Position numbers and translations under genes: made by a program. DNA of 64,000 nt from Sordariomycetes sp. S80-01Y (lineage: Eukaryota > Ascomycota > Sordariomycetes). Under the pieces are notes generated by a model. It ran no database searches. It saw only the letters and a list, made by a program, of their open reading frames with translations, and was not told where the DNA came from. Location: contig JAXQJY010000031.1 of assembly GCA_037042185.1 (NCBI GenBank), positions 1,240,001 through 1,304,000 on the forward strand. The letters run 5' to 3'. Shown here one piece after another: positions 22,665-33,840 of the stretch. The stretch's first letter is position 1, and every line of letters starts with the position of its first letter.

Positions 22665-23315
22665 ATGGCGTCCCTTGTTCTCGAGATCCCCAAGGAGTAC
22701 GGGTGAGTACTGGTGTCTGCACCCTAGGTGAATCCTCATGCTGAACTGGTGAAGCTACGTTCTCGCCGTTGCCTCCGCCACTGGCTTCGTCAACCTCCTT
22801 CATTTCTTCACAACCGCCAAGTACCGCAAAGCCAGCGGCGTCGCCTACCCTGCCCCTTACGCCACGGAAGAGCAATGCAAGAACAATGCCATGGCCGTCA
22901 AGTTCAACTGCGGTGAGTGAGATTTGAAGAATTCATATTATGCGCTATTCGGTCGCTATCCACGATGACCAGTCGCTGACACGATCTGTCCTGTAGCCCA
23001 GCGTGCTCACAGCAACTTCGGCGAGAACATTATCTCTTTCCTCCCCGCTCTTGCCATCTCTGGTTTGACCTACCCAGTGGCTTCCGCTGTTCTCGGCGCT
23101 ACTTGGGTTTTCGGCCGTGTCGTCTACGTTATGGGCTACACCTCCGCTGGTCCAAAGGGTCGTGGCCTGTAAGTACCGCCTGATACGCCCGCCATGCGCA
23201 TTTCACTTGTGAACCCCAGCTGACCCTTTTCAGCGGCTTCATAATCTCCTCGCTAGCCGACCTTTGCCTGAGGGTGACGTCCGCCGTCACTGCTTACAAG
23301 TTCATCACCGCCTAA
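22665..23315 (+). CDS. MAPEG protein, microsomal glutathione S-transferase 3-like
   Basis: Four exons (22665-22702, 22755-22912, 22997-23168, 23234-23315) give 149 aa, the normal MGST3 length. All three introns fall in matching phases with good donors (GTGAGT, GTGAGT, GTAAGT). Four hydrophobic helices are present. The conserved Arg-x-His-x-Asn..Glu-Asn motif appears as RAHSNFGEN, and the FGRVVYVMGY segment is typical. The family conjugates glutathione to lipophilic substrates or reduces lipid peroxides in the endoplasmic reticulum or outer mitochondrial membrane. Exact substrates cannot be read from the sequence. The gene ends 102 bp from the end of ECM14, convergently. Confidence 0.92.
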
Positions 23316-23417
23316 GCATTGGTGCGGGTCATTTAGACGTTTGGCTTATCGAATCAGCTTCGAAGTCTCGCGCGGGCGAAAGCAAAGGAACCTTTTCATC
23401 CCATGTACCATGACTGC

Positions 23418-25055
23418 TCATCTGCGCGATTTTCGTCTCAACTCTGTCCCAGCCATAGCATCTAACCTTTCCTCAAATGCCAGAGGGTCCATTTGCTCAG
23501 CTTCTTTCCTTTGTTCTTCTGCGAAACGCTCAATGCCATTGTTGCCCAGCAGGTAGTCGCCGAAGTATTTCATCGCGTTGAATATCTCCTCACCCGTCGG
23601 GATAATGTACTCCTTCGGAAGCAAGAAACCGTAGCTCCCGGTGTCCCTGAGCTTGATCTGGTAGCTGAAGTGCGCTCGAAGCTCGTGATAGAACCAGTCA
23701 ATGGCAGAACCACCACCATGCTCGATCTGCTGATGACGCAGAGGAGCATCTTCATTCTCCGAAGTGACAGCCCCCTTGCATGCCGATGTCACTGAGTATG
23801 ACTCTCCATTAGACAAGCGAATGGATTTCGCAAGACCTGCTGCCAACTCTTCCAAATTCTCCAGATTCGGAGGGTCGACCTCGCAGGAGAAAGAGTAAGG
23901 AAACAGCACCTGCTGCGAATAAGAGTGAAGGTCAAGAAGACCCACAAACTTGACATTGTTGACGGCTGTCTGATTGCGAGCCCAGTCCGCCAGTCGTCTA
24001 GCCTCAACTGCTTGGAAAGGCTCCTCCCCGCCATAAGTTTCGGAGCATGGGTCGTCATGGACTTGCGAGCTTTTCCATTCAAAGCCAAAAGCATGGTCGA
24101 GATCCAGACCTCGACAATAGCGCAAAGAGGTCTGTTGCCTCGATTTGCGCCATAAACGGTCGACATTCCAGGTATATTCCACGCCATCAGGGTTGGCGGC
24201 GGGAATGAAGACGATGTCGAAGTGATCCAGTAGCTTGGTGATCATCGGCTCCTTTCCGAATGATGTGATGAATGACCAAGCCACGTAGTTGACGGTGCTA
24301 GTCGAGATCCACTCGCGCCCATGGAGTCCACCGGTAACAACAATGGTCTTCCGGGGAGTTGACGGCCCTGCTGGAACAGGGACGCCGACACGAAGAGCCG
24401 GGATGTCGCGGTCTTCGAACGACTTTCCGATCGTTTCATATCGAACATAGGCAGGGAACATAGCCTCTAACAACCGCATCCACCGTACAATGACCGGCAG
24501 CGGTTGGTAGTCCTGAAAGAACAGGTTGTCTCCCGCCCCGAGGTTGGCCTTCGAGAGATCGGCGTAGACTGCTTCTTGTGTAACCGAGCCAGCGCCCTGG
24601 CTCGAGGGCAGGGATTCGTGAACCGCCGTCGCCAAGTCTGGTATCAAGGTCGATTGCGATAGTTGCAGAGATCTTGGCAACAACCCAAGCAACGCTGTCA
24701 CATCGTTCGCGTTTATCCTTACATCCACAAACTCGTCGGTAAAAGCCCATATATCCAGGAAGAGCCGATCCGCTGCTCGGGCCAGAGCCTCTTCTTCCTC
24801 TTGCCTCGTCACGTTGAACCGGATGACTATTTCGTTCTCGTACTGCGCGCGAAGCGCCTCGGGGATCCACGTCGATTGGGCCTTTTTCGAGGGGTGTCTC
24901 CCAAAGACGAACTCTATTGCGCAGTCACGGAACTTTGTAAGGATCGGGAAGCGGCTGGTTGACGTTGAGGTCGGCGTATATGATGCGCGAGGACCAATAC
25001 CTGCGCCGCTGACGACGGCTAGGGTGGCCAGCAGGGCGAAGATGTCGGGCTTCAT
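23418..25055 (-). CDS. ECM14: Ecm14, M14-family pseudo-carboxypeptidase
   Basis: A single exon of 545 aa. An N-terminal signal peptide (residues about 1-18, MKPDIFALLATLAVVSGAG) is followed by a propeptide-like region and the M14 metallopeptidase fold. Zinc ligands are intact: His245 and Glu248 in HGRE, and His377 in LDLHSYSQ. The position of the catalytic general-base Glu is Lys468 (QIKLRDTGSYGF), the substitution known to define the Ecm14 group as non-peptidases. It probably enters the secretory pathway and has a cell-wall or extracellular role. Its function in the family is unclear. Signal peptide and length agree with fungal orthologues. Confidence 0.93.
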   Translation of the reverse strand: MKPDIFALLATLAVVSGAGIGPRASYTPTSTSTSRFPILTKFRDCAIEFVFGRHPSKKAQSTWIPEALRAQYENEIVIRFNVTRQEEEEALARAADRLFLDIWAFTDEFVDVRINANDVTALLGLLPRSLQLSQSTLIPDLATAVHESLPSSQGAGSVTQEAVYADLSKANLGAGDNLFFQDYQPLPVIVRWMRLLEAMFPAYVRYETIGKSFEDRDIPALRVGVPVPAGPSTPRKTIVVTGGLHGREWISTSTVNYVAWSFITSFGKEPMITKLLDHFDIVFIPAANPDGVEYTWNVDRLWRKSRQQTSLRYCRGLDLDHAFGFEWKSSQVHDDPCSETYGGEEPFQAVEARRLADWARNQTAVNNVKFVGLLDLHSYSQQVLFPYSFSCEVDPPNLENLEELAAGLAKSIRLSNGESYSVTSACKGAVTSENEDAPLRHQQIEHGGGSAIDWFYHELRAHFSYQIKLRDTGSYGFLLPKEYIIPTGEEIFNAMKYFGDYLLGNNGIERFAEEQRKEAEQMDPLAFEERLDAMAGTELRRKSRR

Positions 25056-25839
25056 CTCTGCGTTGGGTTCGACAAGTAAAGGCTGGACTGGCCGACGGCG
25101 CTGATTTTGTCGACAATCAGGCGTGACGATGAATTTTTTTCTATGATGATGACATGGGAATGATGAGATGGCTCGGCGTTTCGTTGCACGCTGGAGAATG
25201 ATTGCCTTTGCTAGATCGGGTTGTCAGCGGGATTGGAGGGGGCAGTGCCGGTTCGGTTCGACATCGACCCTGGGAATGGGCTCATGCTACCCCGTACCTA
25301 TCGATAACGCTGGACGAGCGCCAGCCAGCCACTGTTCAACCTCCTCAGCTAAGGTACCTTCAGTGCCTACCAACTCAGTGGGGCGTTCTGTCAACGAGTT
25401 AGCGGGTTTGATTGGCCCCCAACTGGCACTGGACACCAGCCACAGCTGACCCGCCAGGACCCAGCCAAGCCAGGTCCCCTGGGGCCGGCGGCGGGAGTTA
25501 AGGTGGTCTGGAAGCTGATGGGCGGCGGGAACTTCCTGGAAGCTGAGGAGCGACAGCCTGAGCCTGAGGACCATCTAGATCGCGCTACAGAGCCCTCCAG
25601 CAGCAAATATCAAAATTCCAACTTGATCACTGCTGCATTCGCAAATCACATCAGCACCTTCAATGGGCCAAGAAGCGCCTTGCACTGATTGCTAGGCCGT
25701 GTGCGAGCCTGTGCAGTTTCCAAGCATCGTCTTTCTATACCTGACCGATACTCACCATCGTCGTCCCCCCTACCGCACCCTGAGACTGGGCCCGAGTATC
25801 GCCATCAATCCCTGGCGCGGACCATGAGGCAGCAGCGCC
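25056..25839. promoter_or_regulatory. Divergent intergenic region (ECM14 / SYT1)
   Basis: About 780 bp between head-to-head starts. It contains no supported gene. An out-of-frame ATG at 25824 lies 16 nt before the SYT1 start and could make a short overlapping upstream ORF. Confidence 0.45.
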
Positions 25840-28800
25840 ATGCCTCTTCTACGCCGAAAGGGCACTGCGCCCAGTAGTAGCGAAACGAACATACGACGCC
25901 GTGTTGTCGATGATGCGGAAGCAGAAGCTGGCGCCGGTTTGACGCCTCAGACAAGTCGAACAGGCGATGCTGGCCCCGTCGACCACGAAGCACGCAGCCG
26001 CGCGTCATCTACGACTCGTCCCGAGACGCCGCCAGTACAGGAGGAGACCCATAGACACAAAAGATTCTCGGTATTGCGCTTTCGCAACGCCTCGGATCCC
26101 CAGTTGTCGCTCCGCGCCAAACAGCAGGCTGAGAAACCTCCGCCGGTTCCGCGACGTAAGACCACGCGCCGACCTTGATGACTTTGGCCCTTTACTGACC
26201 ATGGAACAGCTCCTGAGATCATCACCACAGCTCCAACTGGCGAATTGACGGGCCCCAAGAAGAAGACCTCGCGGATGAGCTTGTTCCGACGGTCGAACGA
26301 CCTACCCCGAGACAGCCTTGACGCCTCGAAACGCACGCAAGGACCGCCGCGCAAGTCCTTCGCAGATGAGAAGGGGCGGTCATCACTGGCACCCCTCGAT
26401 GAACCTGCCTCGCCTCGAACATCGTCTGCGACACCTCCTTCGAACGGCATTGCACCACCGTCCTTGACAACCCGCCAATCCGAGTCTTCGCGATCAGATG
26501 TCAGCTCAAACGAAAGACATTCCCACACGAGCCCTGCCACAACCCCCAAGAAGTCCCCAGCATCAAACCCATTCTTTTCTAAGCTGCGAAGAAAGAAGAC
26601 ACCAGAACCAATGTTCCCGCTGGGGCACCTACCGCAGAAGGACAAGACACCTCCTGCGGCCTCATCCTCGACCTCGCTGAGCGTCTCGACAACTCCACGA
26701 CCGCCATCTGTACACAGCGGTCAGATCTCTCGAAGCAATACAGGCAAGACTGAGCCCGCACCAGGTACCGGTCAACGGGTGGGACCATCGCCTGCAGCCG
26801 CGCTTTTCGCTGGAGACAAGGGCTCCCGATCTGGTCATTCGTCACCCACGCGTCCTAGCTTTCTTCGGGGTAGGTCCTCAACTATGAGCTCGATGGGTAG
26901 GGACTCGACGGACGATCACCTGCTTCCGCCAACGGCTAGGACGTCTTCTTCCACGGGACGAAAGAGCTTTGGCGATCTGTTCGGCTTGAGCAGATTGCGG
27001 CAGAACTCTGAGCTGAGTCGCCAAGGGACTGTCACGCCGGCTACTCCAGGGTCCGCCGGATCAAAGAGCAACTCACTTCAACTAACGAGAGAAGCAGTCG
27101 CTCTTCCGGAGCGCAAGGAGGACGAGTCGCCTGCGAAGTACCTGTCCCGGGTTGAGGAGGTTCTCAGCAGAGGCGTCATCGCGGCGACATTGTCGAAAGG
27201 ATCAGATCAGTTCTCGGCGTCCGTTCTGCGAAGCTACATGCGCAGCTTCAGCTTCTTCGGAGATCCAATGGATATGGCTTTGCGCAAGCTGCTGATGGAA
27301 GCCGAGCTGCCCAAGGAAACCCAACAGATCGACAGATGCTTGCAGGCTTTTGCTAACAGGTACCACGAATGCAATCCTGGCATATACTCTACCCCGGATC
27401 AAGCCTACTTCATTGCTTTCTCCCTTCTCATTCTTCACACCGACGTTTTCAACAAGAACAACAAGCACAAGATGCAGAAACCGGACTACTTGAAGAACAC
27501 TCGAGGCGAGGGCATCTTCGACGACGTTCTTGAGTGCTTCTACGACAACATATCATATACACCTTTTATACACGTCGAAGACGAGCTCGATCTCAACGGC
27601 GATCGGAAGCCGAAGTCTAAGAGGAAGCAGCTTTTGGGTGCCAACGACGATCCAGCAAAGCGCGCCGCCAAGGAGCCCATAGATCCCTACACCCTCATTA
27701 TTGATGGGAATCTGGATGCCTTAAGACCCAACCTGAAAGATGCCATGCACTTGGAGGAGCACTATAATTATTTGGGGACAGCTTCAAGTCTTAATCTCAA
27801 GGATTTGTCAAAAACCTTCTTCCGCACAGGTGTTTTGCAGATTGTCTCTGCGAGGTCCCGCCCTGATGCTTTCATGAGCGATAAGACTGCCGCGAACCCC
27901 CAGGATGCGGGCCCTGGCATTGTCGACATCAAGGTCACCAAGGTCGGCTTGTTGTGGAGGAAAGACGCAAAGAAACGGAAGACTCGGTCTCCTTGGCAAG
28001 AATGGGGTGCCATTCTGACCGGAGCGCAGCTGTACTTCTTCCGCAATACAAGCTGGGTCAAGAACCTGATGCACCAGTACGAGGGCCATGTGAAGGCTGG
28101 CAACGATGGCATTCCTATCATATTCAAGCCCCCGCTGGAAGAGTTCAAGCCTGATGCTTTGATGTCCACGCACGGAGCTGTCGCACTGCACGACTCGGAG
28201 TACAAGAAGCATAAGAACGCTTTCACGTACGTGCGGCAAGGCGGCTTGGATGAAGTCCTGCTCGCAGACAACGAGGACGAGATGAACGACTGGATTGCTA
28301 CGCTGAATTATGCCGCCGCGTTCAGGACATCTGGTGTCAGGATGAGGGGCGTGGTTGGCGGAGCGTACGATGGCCAAGGCCGACGCGGGATGAGAAGACT
28401 CGAAAGCTCCGATGGCACGCAACTAGTCGATACACCCACCGGGCAAGTTTCGATCGCGCGCTCGCAGATCGATCATAAGATGGCCGAAGATATTCAGACG
28501 GCCAGGCGGGACTTCATGCAGCATAAGATTGAGGAAGGTGAAGAGAAGGTCAAGACTGTCCAGGCGGAACTCGACGAGCAGCTTAGGAACGCTCGCCACC
28601 TACAAATCCTGGCGCCGATCCAGCCAAGGACAAGAGAACAGCTATTGGTGGCTGCTGGTCGCATATCTGCACAGCTCAAGTGGACTCGAATGGAGATGTG
28701 GAGAGAAAAATGCCACAGAGACATCTTAAGGCTCGACCTGGAGGAAGACTCCCCAACGCCCGGTGTATCGAGGGCCATCCCCCTGAAGTCCCACCCGAGC

Positions 28801-30045
28801 CAGTCGTCGACAAGGGACCGAACATCCTCGCCTCATCGCTTCTCTATTTCCCGTCACGAGTCAAGGGCGAAGCAAGTAATCAAAAGAGAATCGTCGATAC
28901 CCACCGACCTCCAGCTGCCGAACTTGGCCAGTCCATCCGAAAAGAGCGAGGACGCTTTGTCGCCACTGGATCCTGACTTCCAGACTCCTCCTCAAAGCGC
29001 GACTGGCTTCCGCCGGCCTTCTCGTGAGCCGTCGCGGACCCGATCTGACAATGCCAGCGGGCGCAAGGGTTCCTTTACAAGTAGCACCCCCGCATCGCCG
29101 ACAAGATCCCATGACCAGACACCGCAGCCGAGAAAGACCGAATCGCGAGACACGCAGTCAGGTCGAGCTGACACAAGCTCCAGTCATGAACACGACGATG
29201 TCGATGCTGATGAGCGTGACTTCCTCAAGCAAGCCGGCCTGCTCGAGTCCAAGACGAGCAAGGATGCCTCTGACAGGGCCACAGTATCGACCGTCGATGG
29301 TGGCGAGCAAGCGTTCACGTCCGACAAGAACAAGATTCGACGAAGCCTGCAGCGTACTCTGAGGGATGGTGCCGGCCACCTTTCCCATCATCGCAGCAGC
29401 CGTCGGGGTCGGGAAGGGCAACCACCCACGTCTTCTGAAGACACCCCTAGAGAGAGCATGCTCTCGCGTGGTACTGGTAGCTTCGTCGTGCACGGCAAGA
29501 AGGCCTCCGTTATCAACTTTGGCTCTGAGTTGGCAAGCATGTCCAATGAGGAGAAGCTGCGGGCTCGCAAGCAGTCTCAGCATATCGAGCAGCCAATGTC
29601 TCCTGCCCTCAGCAATGGAGACGACGATGAATTTTATTCTGTAGCCGGCGATCCGCCCGAGTCAGAAGAAACCGCTTCGCGAAGAGGTTCCGCAGCCAGT
29701 GCCAGTACAGCGACAGCGCGAAGCTTTCGCGAGTTGCATAGGAAGTTCTCTTCGGCCCATGCAAGCCGCAGCGTGTCGAACAGTGCAATTGGTCGCCTAA
29801 CAATCCCATCCGATGGTGAGAGTGAGGCCGCCGTCAGCTTCTCTGACGGTAGACGATCGCCTCTTCCGCCTATTGAAACGGAAGGAGAAGAGGATGAAGA
29901 GGTTGAAGACAATGAGAAGGAAATAACTTCGAAAACAGATCAAAAGGCTATGCTTGAAGAGGGAGTCAAGGATGAAGAGCCAAAGCCGCCGGAGGACGCC
30001 ACCGCTCTTGGCAAGACGAGCAACGTACAGCCCGTCAACGCGTAA
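25840..30045 (+). CDS. SYT1: SEC7-PH Arf guanine nucleotide exchange factor
   Basis: Two exons (25840-26155 and 26210-30045) give 1383 aa. The junction rebuilds PPPVPRPPEII. Residues 1-400 are Ser/Pro-rich and disordered. A SEC7 domain lies at about 408-570, with the region of the catalytic glutamate finger (LPKETQQIDR) and the hydrophobic-groove motif FSLLILHTDVFN. A PH domain at about 675-812 includes VGLLWRK and WQEWGAILTG. A predicted coiled coil (about 865-950) is followed by a long basic/Ser-rich tail that ends acidic. This layout matches fungal Syt1-type Arf GEFs, which load GTP on Arf-family GTPases at the Golgi or plasma membrane. The exact Arf partner is not visible. Confidence 0.9.
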
Positions 30046-30484
30046 GCAATGGAGTCAAAGTGAGGCAAAGAGGATCGAAAGACGCAAATGCATTGCGCAG
30101 AAAATATGTATGTCTATTTAGCGATGATTGGATTTTGGTAGCACAGGGGCATTACTGGCTTTGAGGTCCGGTGTTTTTTTTTCTTGCACAGCGACAGCAG
30201 AAGATCTTATCAAGCATACGATGCTTCATGAGTGTTTGAAGCGTTTGGGGCTATATGTATCTATAGCGATGGACGGGTAGGGGTTTAGACGGTGAATGGA
30301 AAAGCTACTGGTACATTCAAATATTGCTGCGTGACGACGTTTGCTTGCTGTTTACCCCTTTGCGGAAATTTGGCCTCAGAAGGTACCGAGAGATAAGATG
30401 CCATAGGTCAGCCCGGACGCCACGCATCTCTCAACAATAATGTGTCTTGGGCAATTCCACTCCTGGGTAGAGCTTGGACTGCGC
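30046..30484. other. Convergent 3' intergenic region (SYT1 / SRP72)
   Basis: About 440 bp between gene ends. AT-rich stretches suit 3' UTRs and polyadenylation. No gene is seen. Confidence 0.5.
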
Positions 30485-32470
30485 TCATTTCTTCCCCTTC
30501 TTCTTCTTCTTGTTCGTACCACCAGAGGCCGGTGCTTTCTCGACCTTGACACCACCACCGCCCACTAAATCCAGCATCTCTTCCTCCTTCACCACGCCAC
30601 CCTGCGTACTCTCCTGTGCTTTCTTCTTCCCCTTCTTCCCCTTTGGTCTGTAGCTCGACCTGTCCTTCAAAGGCAGCCATCTCTCAGGATCCGGCTTCTT
30701 GTTCTCATCATAGCTCTGGGGCAATTTGCCGACGCGACGCTTCTTTGTCGGCTTCTTGTCGGACTCCCTGGCATTGGGTGCGGAGCGTTTGGCTCCGCTA
30801 GGATTCTTCGGTGGTGCGGCCACGCCAGCGGTGATGAGGGTCTCTACGTCGACGCCTTGGATAAGGGTCGAGACTTCGGGGAGTTCGTTGACATATTGCT
30901 TGGCCTTCTCGGGCTCCAAGGTGGCGAGGGAGGCTACCAGGCCAGCAGCCGCAATGTGGGAGCCGTGTTGCTCGGCGAAAAGCTTCTTAAAGGCTGAGCC
31001 GGCGAGTTGCAGATCCTCGGAGTTTGATGAGCGAAGAAGCTCGATGCCAGCCTCCCGGAGAAGGGAACTAGCACCTCCGGCTGGTCTGGCTTGCCAGTGC
31101 TTCAATGCATATTTCAATTCCATTTTCGCGGAAGTCTCACTGCCTTGACTACGCATCAAGGAGACGTTCAAGGCGACCAGGCCAGGCCCAAACCGAACAT
31201 CCTTAAGCTCATCGTCCTCCGAATCTTCCAATTCTCTGAGGAATGAATGGAGTTGGGAGACAGCAGCACCCTTACTGCCTTGTTGAATGTGTAATTGAAC
31301 AAGCGTCAAGGCCAAACCAACGTCGTTGGGTCGCTTCTTCAGCAGAGTCTGCAATGACCTGATGAGTGCCTTCCCAGTTTCATGATGAGCCTCAGCTGCA
31401 GCGTTGAGCACCGACAAACTTCCAAGACTTGGATGCAGCGAAGGTTGCTTTGCCGCCTTGATGGCCTTTTCTGTCCGCCTGACGATTCCGTCGACCTTGT
31501 TGGCCTTGAGGTCAACAACGAGGGTGTTGCGGTTGAGGATGTCGGATTGGTAGTTGAATAGCTTTGCATCTTTGCTGTTGGACCTAGAAGCTACTTTGCG
31601 TTGCAAAAGGTAGGGGTTTTGAGGTTGTTCCTCCAGCGACAAGTGGTTGTTGCGAAGAACGAGGTTGAGGTCGGGGTCGTCGGTCCTACGATTTGCGTCA
31701 GCCACGAATCATAGAGAAAAAGAGTTTGAAACTTACCCAGCACTGTTCAAAGAGTTATATAGATCCAAAGCCTCCTTTAACTTGCCAAGCCTAGCGTTCA
31801 CGTATGCCTGTTGCGCAAGGATGGGCTGCATCTCAGCCTGCTTATCCTCCTCGGACAAGTCATCCGAGCCGTCGCAGATTCTGGCAGCGCGCTGCAACAG
31901 ACTCGAAGCCTTCTCGAAGTCCCCGCGCCCGATGTGTGAGCACGCAACGTTGTAGCACAGCTCGAAGGTGTCCAGCTGCTCCTCCTGAGGTGTGGACTGA
32001 GATATACCTTGCCACTCCCTTTGGGCCGCCGACGCCTTGGCATTGATTGTAAGGTCATTTACCTCGGTGCCAGATTCCTCGATCAACAGATTTTGGTAGA
32101 TGTCCTGGGCTTCGCCAAATCGCTCCGCGCGGTATGCCACCTGCGCTGCAATGTGCTGGTAACTTCGATCCTTCAGGCCGGCTGTGTGCAAAACCGCAGT
32201 CGCCTCATCGAGCTTGCTCAGCTTGTAGAGCGCGTAGGCCTTCTCTTTTGCGCATGCTTCCTCTACTTTCGAGCCCGCTTCGTCGATTGCACGGAGCGCA
32301 TCATCGAATCGGTCGAGGTTCAGCAGGGCGACGACTTTTGTGTGGTGGCTGCTGAGGTCGCCCTTGCTTGCCTTGATGGCAGCATTGGCAGCTTTAAGCA
32401 CTTCTTCGTGGTCTAAAATCGAGGAGCTTTGAAGAAGCTTGCTAAGCACCGTGGCGGGATCGGACGGCAT
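30485..32470 (-). CDS. SRP72: Signal recognition particle subunit SRP72
   Basis: Two exons (31737-32470 and 30485-31685) give 644 aa. The 51-nt intron (GTAAGT..GTAG) joins NSAG to TDDPDLN in phase. The N-terminal two thirds form TPR-like helical repeats (for example KVVALLNLDRFDDALRAID and ELCYNVACSHIGRGDFEKA). The C-terminus carries the SRP72 RNA-binding signature DPERWLPLKDRSSYRPKGKKGKK followed by Lys-rich tail runs. SRP72 binds SRP68 and 7SL RNA in the particle that targets ribosomes to the endoplasmic reticulum. Length and motif order agree with the family. Confidence 0.95.
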
Positions 32471-33075
32471 CTCGAGTTGGGTCGGAATTCCGTTTTAAAG
32501 GCTGGTGCATCGCCAGTCGAAGAGAAGCTTAGGGTGGTTCTGGCCCAGGTATAGGCACGTGGTCTCGGATTGTGTTGCTCTAGCGCGTCGTCGTATATTC
32601 GGCGGGGGATCTGATTGTTCGCCTGGGGATCGAAGGCTCGCGCGCGCTCCTGGGTTGTAGATGCAAGCGATGAGGTGCAGCGGTCAAGTGCCAGGCCGGG
32701 TCACGAATTTGGACCTCAGACTCAGGCTGGAGGACTGGCGGGGCAATTTTCTGTGGATCGCGGGGCTCACCCGAGTTCGAGGTTGGAGACCAGCCTGAGG
32801 TTAAGGTACTGTGGCCTTGAAATGAGGCAAGGGACTTTGGCCTTCCTACCATCAGACTTCAACCAACGGAGGAGCATGGCAACATATTTTAATGTAGTCG
32901 ATAGCAGCAGCCGCACTGCAGATTCTTGTACGACTAAATCTCCCTGAAACAACTTGGTAGTATAGTAGTCGGGCTCCCCACTGAGTACTTAGTAGCAGAC
33001 ATTTTGGCCAAGGGTATTCTTCCTGTGCCGGTGCCCCATCCCACCCTACAGCCAACCAACCCCATCGTCCATTCG
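32471..33075. other. Intergenic, SRP72 5' flank
   Basis: About 600 bp holding the SRP72 promoter and the 3' flank of the next minus-strand gene. No gene or clear element is seen. Confidence 0.45.
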
Positions 33076-33840
33076 TCAAGCAAATATCTGCTTCCACCAT
33101 CGTCTATTGCCTTGGTGGCTATTGACGCGCTCAGAGGAACGACGGGGGAAAGCAACGTCATCATTCTCAGGACGAATTCGTCGACGTCGAATTTCCCCTA
33201 GCTTTGTACTGTCTGAAGATAAGGAAACCCTGGACAGCCGTTTTTGGGTTGGTCTACCGACTTCTCGATGTTGTGATCGCTGTGACGAGGGCTTGCGCAT
33301 TCTGGCACCATGGTGTTGTGATTTACTTGACTGCCTTGAGCTTCTGGTTGCGGTGCTCAGGCTGCTGGTCGAGATCCGACGGGAAAGGTCGGTCATGGTT
33401 CTCAAGGCATCAGAGCTTGACGACTCACAAAGCGACACTAGCGAGGCATAGTCTACGCCAGGGCTCTGACAGCTTCTGGTACGCGTAAAAGAGCTCTGGA
33501 TTCTTGCAATAGTCGCCGTGAGCTTTCGGATAATGCGCCTCAAGGAGCCCCTTGATGTGGCTGTTTCGATGGTTTAGAGTTTGGCTCCGTATTCACAGAT
33601 TCTGCACAGCTACTCACCGTCACCTTTCTCGAACGAACGACCACCGCGAGACAGTCTCGAAGAATATGTCTTCCAAACCTTGGTCTTGGAGCTGCGCAAA
33701 GCACCTTGAAGTACCGACGAAGAGTCCGAGCCCGAGTTGGCCTCGCTCAGTTGGCTGGCTTTATGGGATAGCTTGAGAAATGCAAGGCACCGGGAATAGG
33801 TATCGACCAGCGATAGGACCCTCTCACCGAAACTTCCCAT
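33076..33840 (-). CDS. Small basic Ser-rich fungal protein, unknown function
   Basis: Two exons (33618-33840 and 33076-33560) give 235 aa. The donor GTGAGT and an acceptor AAACAG flank a 57-nt intron, and the phase matches. The N-terminal 100 residues form helices: VLSLVDTYSRCLAFLKL, then KVWKTYSSRLSRGGRSFEKGD and SLRRIIRKLTATIARI. The remainder is Ser/Arg-rich and disordered with the short segment STKLGEI before a basic C-terminus. From memory this pattern (helical head, YSSRLS, STKLGEI) recurs in uncharacterised Pezizomycotina proteins, but I cannot give a name or function. No signal peptide or membrane helix is present. Another small intron in the C-terminal part cannot be excluded. Confidence 0.72.
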
